Under the pieces are notes generated by a model. It saw only the letters and a list, made by a program, of their open reading frames with translations, did not search any database and had not been told where the DNA came from. From positions 1-64,000 of the forward strand of contig JALCME010000021.1 of NCBI GenBank assembly GCA_022648295.1: a stretch of 64,000 bases of DNA, in the 5' to 3' direction. Position numbers and translations under genes: made by a program. The DNA is from Bacteroides sp. Lineage in GTDB: Bacteria > Bacteroidota > Bacteroidia > Bacteroidales > Bacteroidaceae. This document shows positions 7,831 to 15,695 of this stretch, piece by piece (within the stretch, counting starts at the first letter, position 1; every line of letters begins with the position of its first letter).

Positions 7831-8859
7831 TTACTCATCTGAAGAAAAATCATTACTCTTTTTTGCTGAGTTTTTTTTTCTCTTTTCTGTGTTAATTGTT
7901 GCAATTACTTTTCTGTTTGCCTTGCAAATGGTGTTATTGTCAAAAGAAGCAAGGTATGCATGCGTTACTTTCTCAGATGCATGTCCCAAGCTTTCACTTA
8001 TGATGGAAATGTTTACTCCTTCATTCTTAGCGGTGGTAGCCCAGCTATGACGCGCTACATAAGATGTGAGTGGAACAGGGAGGTGGAGCTTTTCAGAAAG
8101 TCGGTGTAAATGCAAGTTGTAAAGCCGCAATGCACTTTTATATTGTTTGAATGCAGTTTCGCCAGTATCTGTTAAGATCGGGAGAAGATAGGGGAGGTCG
8201 GAATTTTTGCTACTGTATTTGGTAAGTATCTTAGCGGCGCATGGCTCGATGTAGACGACTAGCTGCTGATGAGTTTTGTGACGATAATAGTAAATGGTAT
8301 TTTGCCTGATATCTGATTTTCGGAGATAAGCCAGGTCGACGAAAGGCATTCCCCGTAGATAAAAACTAAGTAAGAAAAGATCGCGACTGAAACAAAGACA
8401 GGGGGATGTGTGTAAATCAAGAAAGGATAATTGCCGGATTAATATAGGAGAGATGGCTCGTTTGGTGGTAGGTTCGTATCCTGTGAAGACGTAATGGAAT
8501 AATTCATTGATATCACATGAAACCGGGATATCATCTTCCCGGGCTTGATTAAAGATGGATCGTAGCATCCGCATGTAAGTGGATAATGTATTGTGTCGGA
8601 GTCCATCTCTTAGTAAGTATTCTTCGTATTGTTTAATCATACCGGAAGAAATTTCTGAAAATGTGATATCTTCTTTTCCTATAAAGCGAAGGAAGCTGTT
8701 GAGTGCGTGGGCATAAACGCCAGCAGTGCTATATCGACCTGCTGTTTTAGCCTTTTGTATTAATGCTTTTGTATATATACGTATAGTTATCATGTTAACT
8801 GGATATAATGATGTTAAAAAGGTATAATAATAACATACCTGAAAAGGAAGTCTGTTCAT
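7831..8859 (-). CDS. Tyrosine site-specific recombinase (promoter invertase)
   Basis: A 342-residue phage-integrase-family recombinase. The SAM-like core-binding domain is at about 25-125 and the catalytic domain at about 135-310. Catalytic residues seen are Arg169 (FYLRG), Lys195 (HKTHQ), Arg270 (SYVARHSW, where the usual His of HxxR is Tyr267), His293 (LGHAS) and the nucleophile Tyr302 (HAYLASF). The start at 8859 is chosen because AAAGGA lies about 8 bases upstream; a second ATG at 8793 lacks such a site. The C-terminus is a Lys/Ser-rich tail. Its position next to the paired 31-bp repeats indicates a local DNA invertase controlling the exopolysaccharide operon. No phage or conjugation genes accompany it. 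Confidence 0.9.
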   Translation of the reverse strand: MNRLPFQVCYYYTFLTSLYPVNMITIRIYTKALIQKAKTAGRYSTAGVYAHALNSFLRFIGKEDITFSEISSGMIKQYEEYLLRDGLRHNTLSTYMRMLRSIFNQAREDDIPVSCDINELFHYVFTGYEPTTKRAISPILIRQLSFLDLHTSPCLCFSRDLFLLSFYLRGMPFVDLAYLRKSDIRQNTIYYYRHKTHQQLVVYIEPCAAKILTKYSSKNSDLPYLLPILTDTGETAFKQYKSALRLYNLHLHRLSEKLHLPVPLTSYVARHSWATTAKNEGVNISIISESLGHASEKVTHAYLASFDNNTICKANRKVIATINTEKRKKNSAKKSNDFSSDE

Positions 8860-8936
8860 AACGAATCCTTTTCACGAAAAAAAGAGTTTTTCTTAGCATT
8901 TTGTTTAATTAACCTCTTCGGGCAAACCGGTAGTAA

Positions 8937-9521
8937 TTACAGGATGCCCGAACGTACACGACTCAAGGTCTCCGGAGTCATTAAAAGATAGGAGGCAATA
9001 TGTGATAAAGGTGCCCGCTTAATGACTTCGGGGTGAGAATGCATGAGCTGGTTATAACGCTCACGCGCAGTTTCGAATCGCCAGGAATCGGCTTTTATTT
9101 GGGATACGATGAGAGAATATTCTAATATTTTACGGTAGAACATATTGATTTCCCATGAGATTTCAGTTAGTTCCAGAAATTTATCATAGGGGAGAAGATA
9201 AACGATGCTTGGTTCCAGGGCTTCGGCCATTAAGTGGGTGGGCTCTTGCTTCAATGTGCTTTCCAGACAAATGAGGATGCAACCTTCGTACGAAAAATGT
9301 TCAGTGACATCCTTTTTATTTTTGTAATAGAATTGGCGCATCATTCCTTTACCCACAAATACAATTTCACGGCAGATTTGTCCTTCTTTGAACAGAACTT
9401 CATCCCGCTTCAACTCTTTGCGGATAAGAATATCTTCGATTAATTTCCGTCTTTCGGGTGTCATACCCGGATATCGGGAATTTACAGTAGCGTTTACTGT
9501 TTCTTTCAATAAAGTATCCAT
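8937..9521 (-). CDS. Crp/Fnr-family transcriptional regulator
   Basis: Starting at ATG 9521 this gives 194 residues: an N-terminal cyclic-nucleotide-binding-like domain (about 20-115, with ELKRDEVLFKEGQ and FVGKGMMRQFYYK) and a C-terminal helical region (about 145-194, ERYNQLMHSHP and IASYLLMTPETLSRVRSGIL) that ends in a short helix-turn-helix. The frame is open further upstream to 9755, but a matching promoter at 9560-9590 lies inside that extension, so the shorter start is preferred. No iron-sulfur Cys cluster is visible, so it is not Fnr itself. Ligand and targets are unknown. It stands alone between the recombinase and a tRNA cluster. Confidence 0.85.
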   Translation of the reverse strand: MDTLLKETVNATVNSRYPGMTPERRKLIEDILIRKELKRDEVLFKEGQICREIVFVGKGMMRQFYYKNKKDVTEHFSYEGCILICLESTLKQEPTHLMAEALEPSIVYLLPYDKFLELTEISWEINMFYRKILEYSLIVSQIKADSWRFETARERYNQLMHSHPEVIKRAPLSHIASYLLMTPETLSRVRSGIL

Positions 9522-9559
9522 GAGTATTTTCTCGTTTGTTTGTATTTGGATTATACCGG

Positions 9560-9590
9560 CAAAGGTAGAAAAATCCCGATATAAAACAAA
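9560..9590 (-). promoter_or_regulatory. Promoter of the Crp/Fnr-family gene
   Basis: Read on the minus strand: -33 TTTG (9590-9587), a 19-bp spacer, and -7 TACCTTTG (9567-9560). The expected start of transcription is about 30 nt before the ATG at 9521. Confidence 0.65.
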
Positions 9591-9710
9591 ATAAAGATTT
9601 TCAATCAGAAAAAAATGTCCGGAGAATATTTTTTTTCTGATTTTAAGATTTGAGTGATAGTGGTTTATCGTTTGAGCGTGGAGAACGGTGGAAAAAATGT
9701 GTAGGAAAGA

Positions 9711-9742
9711 TTTGCACAGTCCAAAAGTTTGCTCTACATTTG
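9711..9742 (+). promoter_or_regulatory. Promoter of the tRNA cluster
   Basis: -33 TTTG (9711-9714), a 20-bp spacer, and -7 TACATTTG (9735-9742). The first tRNA begins 28 bp downstream. Confidence 0.7.
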
Positions 9743-9770
9743 CACCGCATTTCAAAGGAATGAGGTTCAG

Positions 9771-9857
9771 GGAAGTGTGGGTGAGTGGCTGAAACCACCA
9801 GTTTGCTAAACTGACGTACGGGTAACCGTACCGGGGGTTCGAATCCCCCCGCTTCCG
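9771..9857 (+). tRNA. tRNA-Ser (anticodon GCT)
   Basis: Acceptor GGAAGTG (9771-9777) pairs with CGCTTCC (9850-9856); discriminator is G9857 and CCA is not encoded. It has a class II long variable arm (GTACGG/CCGTAC), a T arm with GGTTCGAATCC, and an anticodon loop TTGCTAA giving GCT. The fifth pair of the anticodon stem appears to be a C/A mismatch. Confidence 0.93.
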
Positions 9858-9867
9858 CAGGCAAGCC

Positions 9868-9939
9868 GGTGGATTCGTCTAACGGTTAGGACACATGCCT
9901 CTCACGCATGTAATACGAGTTCGATTCTCGTATCCACTA
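9868..9939 (+). tRNA. tRNA-Glu (anticodon CTC)
   Basis: Acceptor GGTGGAT (9868-9874) pairs with ATCCACT (9932-9938) with a terminal G-T wobble. The D arm is GTCT/GGAC, the anticodon stem CATGC/GCATG closes the loop CTCTCAC (anticodon CTC), and the T arm is ACGAG/CTCGT. CCA is not encoded. It follows tRNA-Ser after 10 bp. Confidence 0.92.
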
Positions 9940-9952
9940 CTGGCGGAAAAAT

Positions 9953-10025
9953 GCACTCTTAGCTCAGTTGGTAGAGCAACTGACTCTTAATCAGTGGGTC
10001 CAGGGTTCGAATCCCTGAGGGTGTA
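9953..10025 (+). tRNA. tRNA-Lys (anticodon CTT)
   Basis: Acceptor GCACTCT (9953-9959) pairs with AGGGTGT (10018-10024) using G-T wobbles. Anticodon stem ACTGA/TCAGT closes the loop CTCTTAA (anticodon CTT), and the T arm is CAGGG/CCCTG. Discriminator is A10025 and CCA is not encoded. Last of three tRNAs in one transcript. Confidence 0.93.
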
Positions 10026-10111
10026 CAAAGCGGAAGTTATGAAAGTAGCTTCCGCTTATTGTATTGGCCTTTTATCTTATATTTTACCTAATTTTATTTG
10101 CCTATTTTTTA

Positions 10112-10119
10112 TACCTTTG
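10112..10119 (+). promoter_or_regulatory. -7 box for the glycosylase gene
   Basis: TACCTTTG matches TAnnTTTG about 47 bases upstream of the tag ATG at 10166. No correctly spaced -33 box was identified. Confidence 0.4.
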
Positions 10120-10165
10120 TACTTAAAACAGAGGTATAATATTAGAAAAACAGGGATTATTTAAT

Positions 10166-10735
10166 ATGGAAGATATAGTAAACGGGCGCTGCGGTTGGTG
10201 TGGAACAGATGAATTATATGTAAAATACCACGATGAAGAATGGGGCAAACTTGTAACCGATGATAAAATATTATTTGAATTTTTGGTATTGGAAGGTGCA
10301 CAGGCCGGATTAAGTTGGATAACCGTTTTAAGAAAGCGTGAAGGTTATCGTCATGCGTTTTATGATTTCGATGTGAAGAAAGTGGCGCAAATGACCGATG
10401 CAGATGTTGAACGATTAATGACGTTTGATGGGATAGTAAAAAACCGTCTTAAAATAAAATCTGTAATTAATAATGCGAAGTTATTTGTGATACTCCAAAA
10501 AGAATTTGGCAGTTTCTACAACTATACTCTTTCTTTTTTCCCAAATAGACAGCCGATAGTAAATAATCTTAAGTCATTGAGCGAAGCACCTGTTTCTTCT
10601 CCCGAATCTGACGCAATGAGCAAGGACATGAAAAAGCGGGGATTTAAATTCTTTGGTTCTACTATATGCTATGCCCATTTACAGGCAACAGGTTTCGTGA
10701 ATGACCATTTAGTTGATTGCTTTTGCCGGAAGTAG
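10166..10735 (+). CDS. tag: DNA-3-methyladenine glycosylase I
   Basis: A 189-residue base-excision repair enzyme that removes 3-methyladenine from DNA. The family signature runs from the N-terminal RCGWCG and KYHDEEWG through FEFLVLEGAQAGLSW to the C-terminal HLVDCFC. The Cys and His residues near both ends match the structural zinc site of Tag proteins. The segment GLSWITVLRKREGYRHAF contains the base-recognition region. Length matches the family. It is preceded by its own -7 box and stands alone after the tRNA cluster. No alkylation-response regulator is seen nearby. Confidence 0.93.
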   Translation: MEDIVNGRCGWCGTDELYVKYHDEEWGKLVTDDKILFEFLVLEGAQAGLSWITVLRKREGYRHAFYDFDVKKVAQMTDADVERLMTFDGIVKNRLKIKSVINNAKLFVILQKEFGSFYNYTLSFFPNRQPIVNNLKSLSEAPVSSPESDAMSKDMKKRGFKFFGSTICYAHLQATGFVNDHLVDCFCRK

Positions 10736-10906
10736 CACTAGTTTGCAGGGTAAATATAGTTGGGTTATTTGTTCTACCAAATTCCAGGTGTTTTCTAATG
10801 TTTCCATTTGATAAAAATACAAAAATATCCATGATTACTACATGATGGGTAGGCTAATTGACTGCGATTTTTGTTTTCTGTAAGACAATTTAATGAAGGT
10901 ACCATT

Positions 10907-12010
10907 ATGAGTAATTTGTTTTCAGAAATAAAAATAGGAAGTCTAAACCTGGATAACAGAATAGTTGTTCCACCTATGTGTCAATATTCGGCTGCTCATG
11001 GGCAGGCAAACGATTGGCACCTGGTACATTATGGAGGTCTGGCTCTTTCGGGCGCAGGGTTGTTGATCGTGGAATCTACTGCCGTCGATCCTGCCGGCCG
11101 CATCTCTTATGCCGATTTGGGACTCTGGGATGATAATACTGCGAATGCATTGGGTAAAGTGGTGAATTATATTCGCTTGCATTCCGGGATCAAGCTGGCG
11201 ATACAATTATCTCATGCCGGTAGGAAAGCTTCTACCGACTTTGGTTGGAAGCCGTATGCCTTTATGAGTCCCGACAGTCCGAAGGGATGGCAGACTTATG
11301 CGCCGTCGGCGGAGCCGCAATCTATTGGCGGAACAGTTCCTAAAGCTTTATCCGGGGACGAAATAAAACAAATTATAAGTCAATATGCAGCAGCTGCGAA
11401 ACGGGCTGCTTCGATAGGCTTCGATATGGTTGAACTTCATGGAGCACATGGCTATTTGATTCATCAATTCCTTTCGCCTATTACCAACAAGCGCACAGAT
11501 GAATACGGTGGCAGTCTCGAAAATCGTATGCGTTTTGCATTGGGTGTATTTGATGCTGTAAAAGCAGCTGTGCCTCAAAACTTTCCGGTTGGTATCCGTA
11601 TATCGGCAACAGATTGGATTGAAGGTGGTTGGGATTTGGAACAAAGCATCTTGCTTGCCGGAGAATTAGAAGAAAGAGGATGCGCCTATATCCATGTGTC
11701 GGCAGGAGGGCTTGATGGTGGTTTGCAAAATATGCCGACATTGCATCCTGGTTACCAATTAGCATTTTCCGAAGCGATTAAAAAGAAGGTGAAAATGCCA
11801 GTGATTGGGGTGGGATTGATTACTGACCCGAATGATGCCGAGCTGGCAATTGTGGAAAGCAAGGCCGATATGATAGCTGTGGGACGTGGAATGCTTTATG
11901 ATCCGCGTTGGGGATGGCATGCTGCAGCAGCACTTGGAGCTCATGTCAAAGCTCCTTCCCAATATCTTTATGCAGCTCCGCACGGAGTAAAGGGACTTTT
12001 CGAGAACTAA
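10907..12010 (+). CDS. NADH:flavin oxidoreductase, old yellow enzyme family (YqjM-like)
   Basis: From ATG 10907 the protein is 367 residues; an in-frame ATG at 10871 adds 12 unlikely residues. It is an FMN-dependent TIM-barrel ene-reductase: the N-terminal NRIVVPPMCQYSA, the substrate His region in MVELHGAHGYLIHQFLSP, TNKRTDEYGGSLENR, and the C-terminal FMN phosphate loop (IGVGLITDPNDAE and VGRGMLYDP). It is likely cytoplasmic and reduces activated C=C bonds, substrate unknown. It is followed after 8 bp by an aldo/keto reductase and then a pirin, so the three probably form a redox or electrophile-detoxification operon. Confidence 0.92.
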   Translation: MSNLFSEIKIGSLNLDNRIVVPPMCQYSAAHGQANDWHLVHYGGLALSGAGLLIVESTAVDPAGRISYADLGLWDDNTANALGKVVNYIRLHSGIKLAIQLSHAGRKASTDFGWKPYAFMSPDSPKGWQTYAPSAEPQSIGGTVPKALSGDEIKQIISQYAAAAKRAASIGFDMVELHGAHGYLIHQFLSPITNKRTDEYGGSLENRMRFALGVFDAVKAAVPQNFPVGIRISATDWIEGGWDLEQSILLAGELEERGCAYIHVSAGGLDGGLQNMPTLHPGYQLAFSEAIKKKVKMPVIGVGLITDPNDAELAIVESKADMIAVGRGMLYDPRWGWHAAAALGAHVKAPSQYLYAAPHGVKGLFEN

Positions 12011-12018
12011 GTAAACGA

Positions 12019-12975
12019 ATGATGAAGATGGAAAAAATAAAATTAGGAAAAACAGATTTGAAAGTTGGGCGTATCAACTTTGGTGGAAATGTATTTGGAT
12101 GGACGCTGGATGAAAAGCAATCTTTTGAAATACTGGATGCTTTTGTTGCGGGAGGCTTTAACTTTATTGATACCGCCAATACTTATTCATGGTGGGTAGA
12201 AGGAAATGTCGGAGGTGAGTCGGAAGCCATTATCGGTAAATGGATGAACGTAAGAGGGAATAGAGATAAAATGGTGATAGCCACTAAAGTCGGTTCAGCT
12301 AATGGTGAGCATGGTGTTGACGTGAGCAAGGCATATATACTGAAATCGGTGGATGAGTCGCTTAAAAGATTGCAAACAGATTATATCGATCTTTATTATA
12401 CGCATTTTGATGATGGGGTTACTCCTGTTGAGGAAACACTGTCAGCTTATGACGAAATAATTAAAGCGGGTAAGGTGCGCTATATAGGGGCATCGAATAT
12501 TTCTACGGTTAGGTTGACGGAATCCCTTGATTTAGCTGAAAAAGAAGGTTTACCTCAATATCAGACTTTGCAGCCACTTTATAATCTGGTGGAACGGTCT
12601 ACCTACGAAAAGGACTATGCTCCGATTGTGGAGAAGTATGAGTTGAGTGTACTCAGTTATTTTTCGCTGGCATCGGGTTTTCTGACCGGAAAATATCGTT
12701 CACAAGATGATGCACAAAAAAGTGTGCGGGGAGCTACTGCGATGAAATACCTGAATGATAAAGGATTGAATGTGTTGAATGCGCTTGATCAGATTTCGTC
12801 GAAACACAAGTGTAAACCTGCTACGATAGCTTTGGCCTGGTTGATGGCTCAGCCTCATGTGGCAGCTCCCATAGTCAGTGCTACAAACAAGAATCAGTTG
12901 GAGACTTTGTTCGCTGCCCCTGAAGTGATTTTGGATAAAGAAGATCTGGTCTTATTGAGTGATGCAAGTAAATAA
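12019..12975 (+). CDS. Aldo/keto reductase
   Basis: From ATG 12019 the protein is 318 residues; ATG 12022 and 12028 are alternatives. The AKR (alpha/beta)8 barrel tetrad is visible: Asp and Tyr in NFIDTANTYS, Lys in MVIATKVG and His in LYYTHFDDG. The C-terminal PIVSATNKNQLE is the NADPH-binding region. The frame runs open from 11908, but that part overlaps the previous gene and does not look like AKR sequence. It is an NAD(P)H-dependent carbonyl reductase of the YajO/general-stress type. Substrate is unknown. It sits between the OYE-type and pirin genes. Confidence 0.9.
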   Translation: MMKMEKIKLGKTDLKVGRINFGGNVFGWTLDEKQSFEILDAFVAGGFNFIDTANTYSWWVEGNVGGESEAIIGKWMNVRGNRDKMVIATKVGSANGEHGVDVSKAYILKSVDESLKRLQTDYIDLYYTHFDDGVTPVEETLSAYDEIIKAGKVRYIGASNISTVRLTESLDLAEKEGLPQYQTLQPLYNLVERSTYEKDYAPIVEKYELSVLSYFSLASGFLTGKYRSQDDAQKSVRGATAMKYLNDKGLNVLNALDQISSKHKCKPATIALAWLMAQPHVAAPIVSATNKNQLETLFAAPEVILDKEDLVLLSDASK

Positions 12976-12999
12976 GCGGGCTTAAGGAAAGAATAAAAT

Positions 13000-13707
13000 A
13001 TGAAAATAATTTTACATAAATCGTCAACTCGGGGACGTACCTTGATTGACTGGCTGGATAGTCATCATACATTTAGTTTTGATCAATATTATGATCCGAA
13101 ACGAATGAACTTCGGGGCTTTGCGTGTTTTGAACGATGATAAGATTTTGCCAGGTGAAGGATTTGGAACCCATCCACACCGGAATATGGAGATTGTTACC
13201 ATTCCTCTGAAAGGAAAATTGCAGCATGGTGATAGTATTGATAATTCCCGGATTATCACTCCGGGTGAAATCCAAACCATGAGTGCGGGAACAGGAATAT
13301 ATCACAGCGAAGTAAATGGAAGTGCAACAGAAGCCGTTGAACTTCTGCAGATATGGGTGTTGCCCCAAAAAAATAATACTCCGCCCCGGTACAAGGATTT
13401 TGATGTACGGGATTTGAAAAAGAAGAATGAACCTTATGCCATCGTTTCCCCGGATGGAAGTACTCCTGCTTCTTTACTTCAAAATTGTTGGTTTTCCCTG
13501 CTTGAACTGGACAAAGGCAGAGACACTTCGTATGCGTTGCATTTCAAAGGAAACGGGGTTTATCTTTTTTTGATTGAGGGTGAAATTAATGTGGGAGATA
13601 TTGTGTTGGAGCGTCGGGATGGTTTGGGGGTATACGATACCAATAGTGTAGCTATTACCGGATTGGAAAACTCCTACGTTTTGTTTATTGAAGTACCCAT
13701 GCTTTGA
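13000..13707 (+). CDS. Pirin-family protein
   Basis: A 235-residue bicupin of the pirin/YhhW type. The metal-binding set is visible in the N-terminal cupin: the two His of THPHRNME, and later the His and Glu of GIYHSEVN. The characteristic GTGIYHSE and PGEIQTMSAG segments are present. The C-terminal cupin (about 130-235) is degenerate, as usual. Some relatives have quercetin 2,3-dioxygenase activity; others act as redox-sensing regulators. It begins 24 bp after the aldo/keto reductase, in the likely three-gene operon. Confidence 0.92.
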   Translation: MKIILHKSSTRGRTLIDWLDSHHTFSFDQYYDPKRMNFGALRVLNDDKILPGEGFGTHPHRNMEIVTIPLKGKLQHGDSIDNSRIITPGEIQTMSAGTGIYHSEVNGSATEAVELLQIWVLPQKNNTPPRYKDFDVRDLKKKNEPYAIVSPDGSTPASLLQNCWFSLLELDKGRDTSYALHFKGNGVYLFLIEGEINVGDIVLERRDGLGVYDTNSVAITGLENSYVLFIEVPML

Positions 13708-13867
13708 TCTTGAAAAATATAAGAAGTAGGTATTTAGGGATCTTTTTTCTACAATTTTATACCATACATTAGGTATATTCTTTCATTTTGAATGTTTTTT
13801 GAGGAATTTCTTGTGAATATTGTCTTTTTTTAATTTATTTTGTGCTCTCATTGAATGATTTTGCTGC

Positions 13868-14383
13868 ATGTTATTAAGAAAATCCACAAGAGAGCGGGAG
13901 TTTGAGTTATTGTTTAAAGACAATTATAATAAGCTATATGCTTATGCTCAAATTTTAATAGACCGGAGGGAAGAGGCCCGGGATATTGTGAGTGGAGTGT
14001 TTGCCGACTTATGGGCACATTTTGATGCAGTAGATACTACCAAAACGCTTACTCCTTTATTATATAAGCTGGTCTACAACAGGTGCGTGGACTATCTCCG
14101 TCATCAGAAAGCTGCATTTTCTTATTTGGAGTTTCTGAAACAAGAGGATGGACCGGTGGGTAGCTATGAGCTGTTGGAATATGACGACAGACTGGAAGAG
14201 GCAATTGAGGCTATGAATGATTTACCGCCACGGGCAAGGGATGTGTTTCACAAGTGTGTGATGGAAGACAGAACTTATAGGGAAGTGGCGGAAGAGATGC
14301 ATGTAAGCATCAACACTATAAAGACCCAAATGCTACGGGCCTTGAAGATACTGCGCAGTAAGGTTATGCTTAATAAATGTTAA
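13868..14383 (+). CDS. ECF RNA polymerase sigma factor
   Basis: A 171-residue sigma-70 family ECF factor. Region 2 is at about 10-75 (ELLFKDNYNKLYAYA, EARDIVSGVFADLWAH) and region 4 at about 118-168 (DLPPRARDVFHKC, TYREVAEEMHVSINTIKTQM). It is of the Bacteroides type, paired with a FecR anti-sigma and a TonB-dependent transducer, which follow at once. Only 4 bp separate a -7-like box (TGATTTTG, 13856-13863) from the ATG, so the message may be nearly leaderless. It should direct transcription of the transducer operon after a surface signal. Confidence 0.92.
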   Translation: MLLRKSTREREFELLFKDNYNKLYAYAQILIDRREEARDIVSGVFADLWAHFDAVDTTKTLTPLLYKLVYNRCVDYLRHQKAAFSYLEFLKQEDGPVGSYELLEYDDRLEEAIEAMNDLPPRARDVFHKCVMEDRTYREVAEEMHVSINTIKTQMLRALKILRSKVMLNKC

Positions 14384-14431
14384 TTTCTAAAATTCCTTTC
14401 ACCCGTTGGGTGAGGGCTTTCCGTGTAAAGT

Positions 14432-15595
14432 ATGGTTATGGATATGAATAACGAAAAAACAGCGTTTGATCCTGTTTATGTGGCGTTGTATGCCATTGAA
14501 CATCCTGAGTTTCGCAATAGTGCAAAATTCAGGGAGTGGTTACTTGTCGATAATCATAACGCGTTATTTGAAGAAATTTGCCGGAAGGCAGCCAATGGGC
14601 TGGATCGTCTGAATGAGGGGGAAATTGATAGGGAATGGATGAAATGGCGGAGTGAAATGTGGAGAATACGGTTGAGACAGGTGAAGGTGTGGACTTCGGT
14701 TGCAGCGATTGCAGCGGTATTAGCCGGAGCTATTTTCTGGATCAATATGAAGCCGATGGTTCAACCGGCGGTAGTGGCTCCCGAATATACGGCAGTGCTG
14801 GGCACGAAAGAAGTGACCGTGCAGGTGGACCGGCATCATCCGGTAGCAATAGCTGCCGGAAAGGAAGATGCTGAAGGGAATATTCCGGTAGTGAATTTAG
14901 GGCATTTGCAAGAGCCGGTGGGGATTTTGCCAATGGTGGCAACGCCCCCGGCAGCAGCAGTACATGAAATGGTTATTACCGTACCCCGTGGGAGGAGTTG
15001 TCATTTTATGCTGGAGGATGGATCGGAAGTCTGGTTGAATGCAGATAGCCGGTTGAAGTATCAGATGCCGTTTGCCTGTGATGAAAGAGTGGTTGAACTG
15101 GATGGAGAAGGTTTCTTTAAGGTGGCAAAGAATAAGAAACGACCTTTTTACGTACACACGAAATACTTCACCACACAGGTTTTGGGGACCGAATTCAATG
15201 TTCGTTCATATCACCGGGAGGATGCCGGCGTAACGTTAGTGGAAGGTTCGGTGAGGGTGAAGGATGAAGTGCATGAAGTACTAATTCATCCGGGAGAACA
15301 GGCGCGTCCGGGAGAGGATGGCTTTACAGTGGAAACCGTAGACATACGTTCCTATAAAGCCTGGATGGAAGGTTACTTCTTTTTTGACGGGGCCACATTA
15401 GGGGATATTATGAAAGAATTAGGACGGTGGTATAATGTGAACATTGAATTTGCCGATCCGGAAACAGCGGCTTATAAGTTTAATTACTGGGCCTACAGAA
15501 AAGAAGATTTTCAGCATGCAATAGCCATTCTGAACCGTTTAGGAAAGGTGTCTGTTGTGATAGAAGATAATAAAGCGGTGATTCGTAAACAGTAA
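14432..15595 (+). CDS. FecR-type anti-sigma factor
   Basis: A 387-residue single-pass protein. The cytoplasmic N-terminal part (1-80) should bind the sigma factor. One membrane helix lies at about 87-105. The periplasmic part holds a FecR domain at about 180-275 (PRGRSCHFMLEDGSEVWLN, GEGFFKVAK, LGTEFNVRSY) and a C-terminal DUF4974-like segment that would contact the transducer STN domain. An ATG at 14438 is an alternative start. A Pro/Val-rich stretch just after the membrane helix (107-170) is longer than in many FecR proteins. It lies 48 bp after the sigma gene and about 100 bp before the transducer. Confidence 0.92.
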   Translation: MVMDMNNEKTAFDPVYVALYAIEHPEFRNSAKFREWLLVDNHNALFEEICRKAANGLDRLNEGEIDREWMKWRSEMWRIRLRQVKVWTSVAAIAAVLAGAIFWINMKPMVQPAVVAPEYTAVLGTKEVTVQVDRHHPVAIAAGKEDAEGNIPVVNLGHLQEPVGILPMVATPPAAAVHEMVITVPRGRSCHFMLEDGSEVWLNADSRLKYQMPFACDERVVELDGEGFFKVAKNKKRPFYVHTKYFTTQVLGTEFNVRSYHREDAGVTLVEGSVRVKDEVHEVLIHPGEQARPGEDGFTVETVDIRSYKAWMEGYFFFDGATLGDIMKELGRWYNVNIEFADPETAAYKFNYWAYRKEDFQHAIAILNRLGKVSVVIEDNKAVIRKQ

Positions 15596-15695
15596 AAAAA
15601 AGAAGGAATGAGGTACCAGCTCAATCCTTCCCAAAAATAAATAAGGCTGCTGTGTTGGCAGCAATTTTTTGTATCAAATACACAATTACAAAGTT

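Noticed and set aside
9522..9755. N-terminal extension of the Crp/Fnr-family ORF
   Set aside because: It contains a two-box promoter (9560-9590) and overlaps the tRNA promoter; the conserved domain begins after ATG 9521.
7831..10025. Recombinase near tRNA genes as an integrated phage or island with a tRNA attachment site
   Set aside because: No phage or conjugation genes, the tRNAs are intact with no duplicated 3' end seen, and the recombinase is explained by the adjacent promoter inverted repeats.
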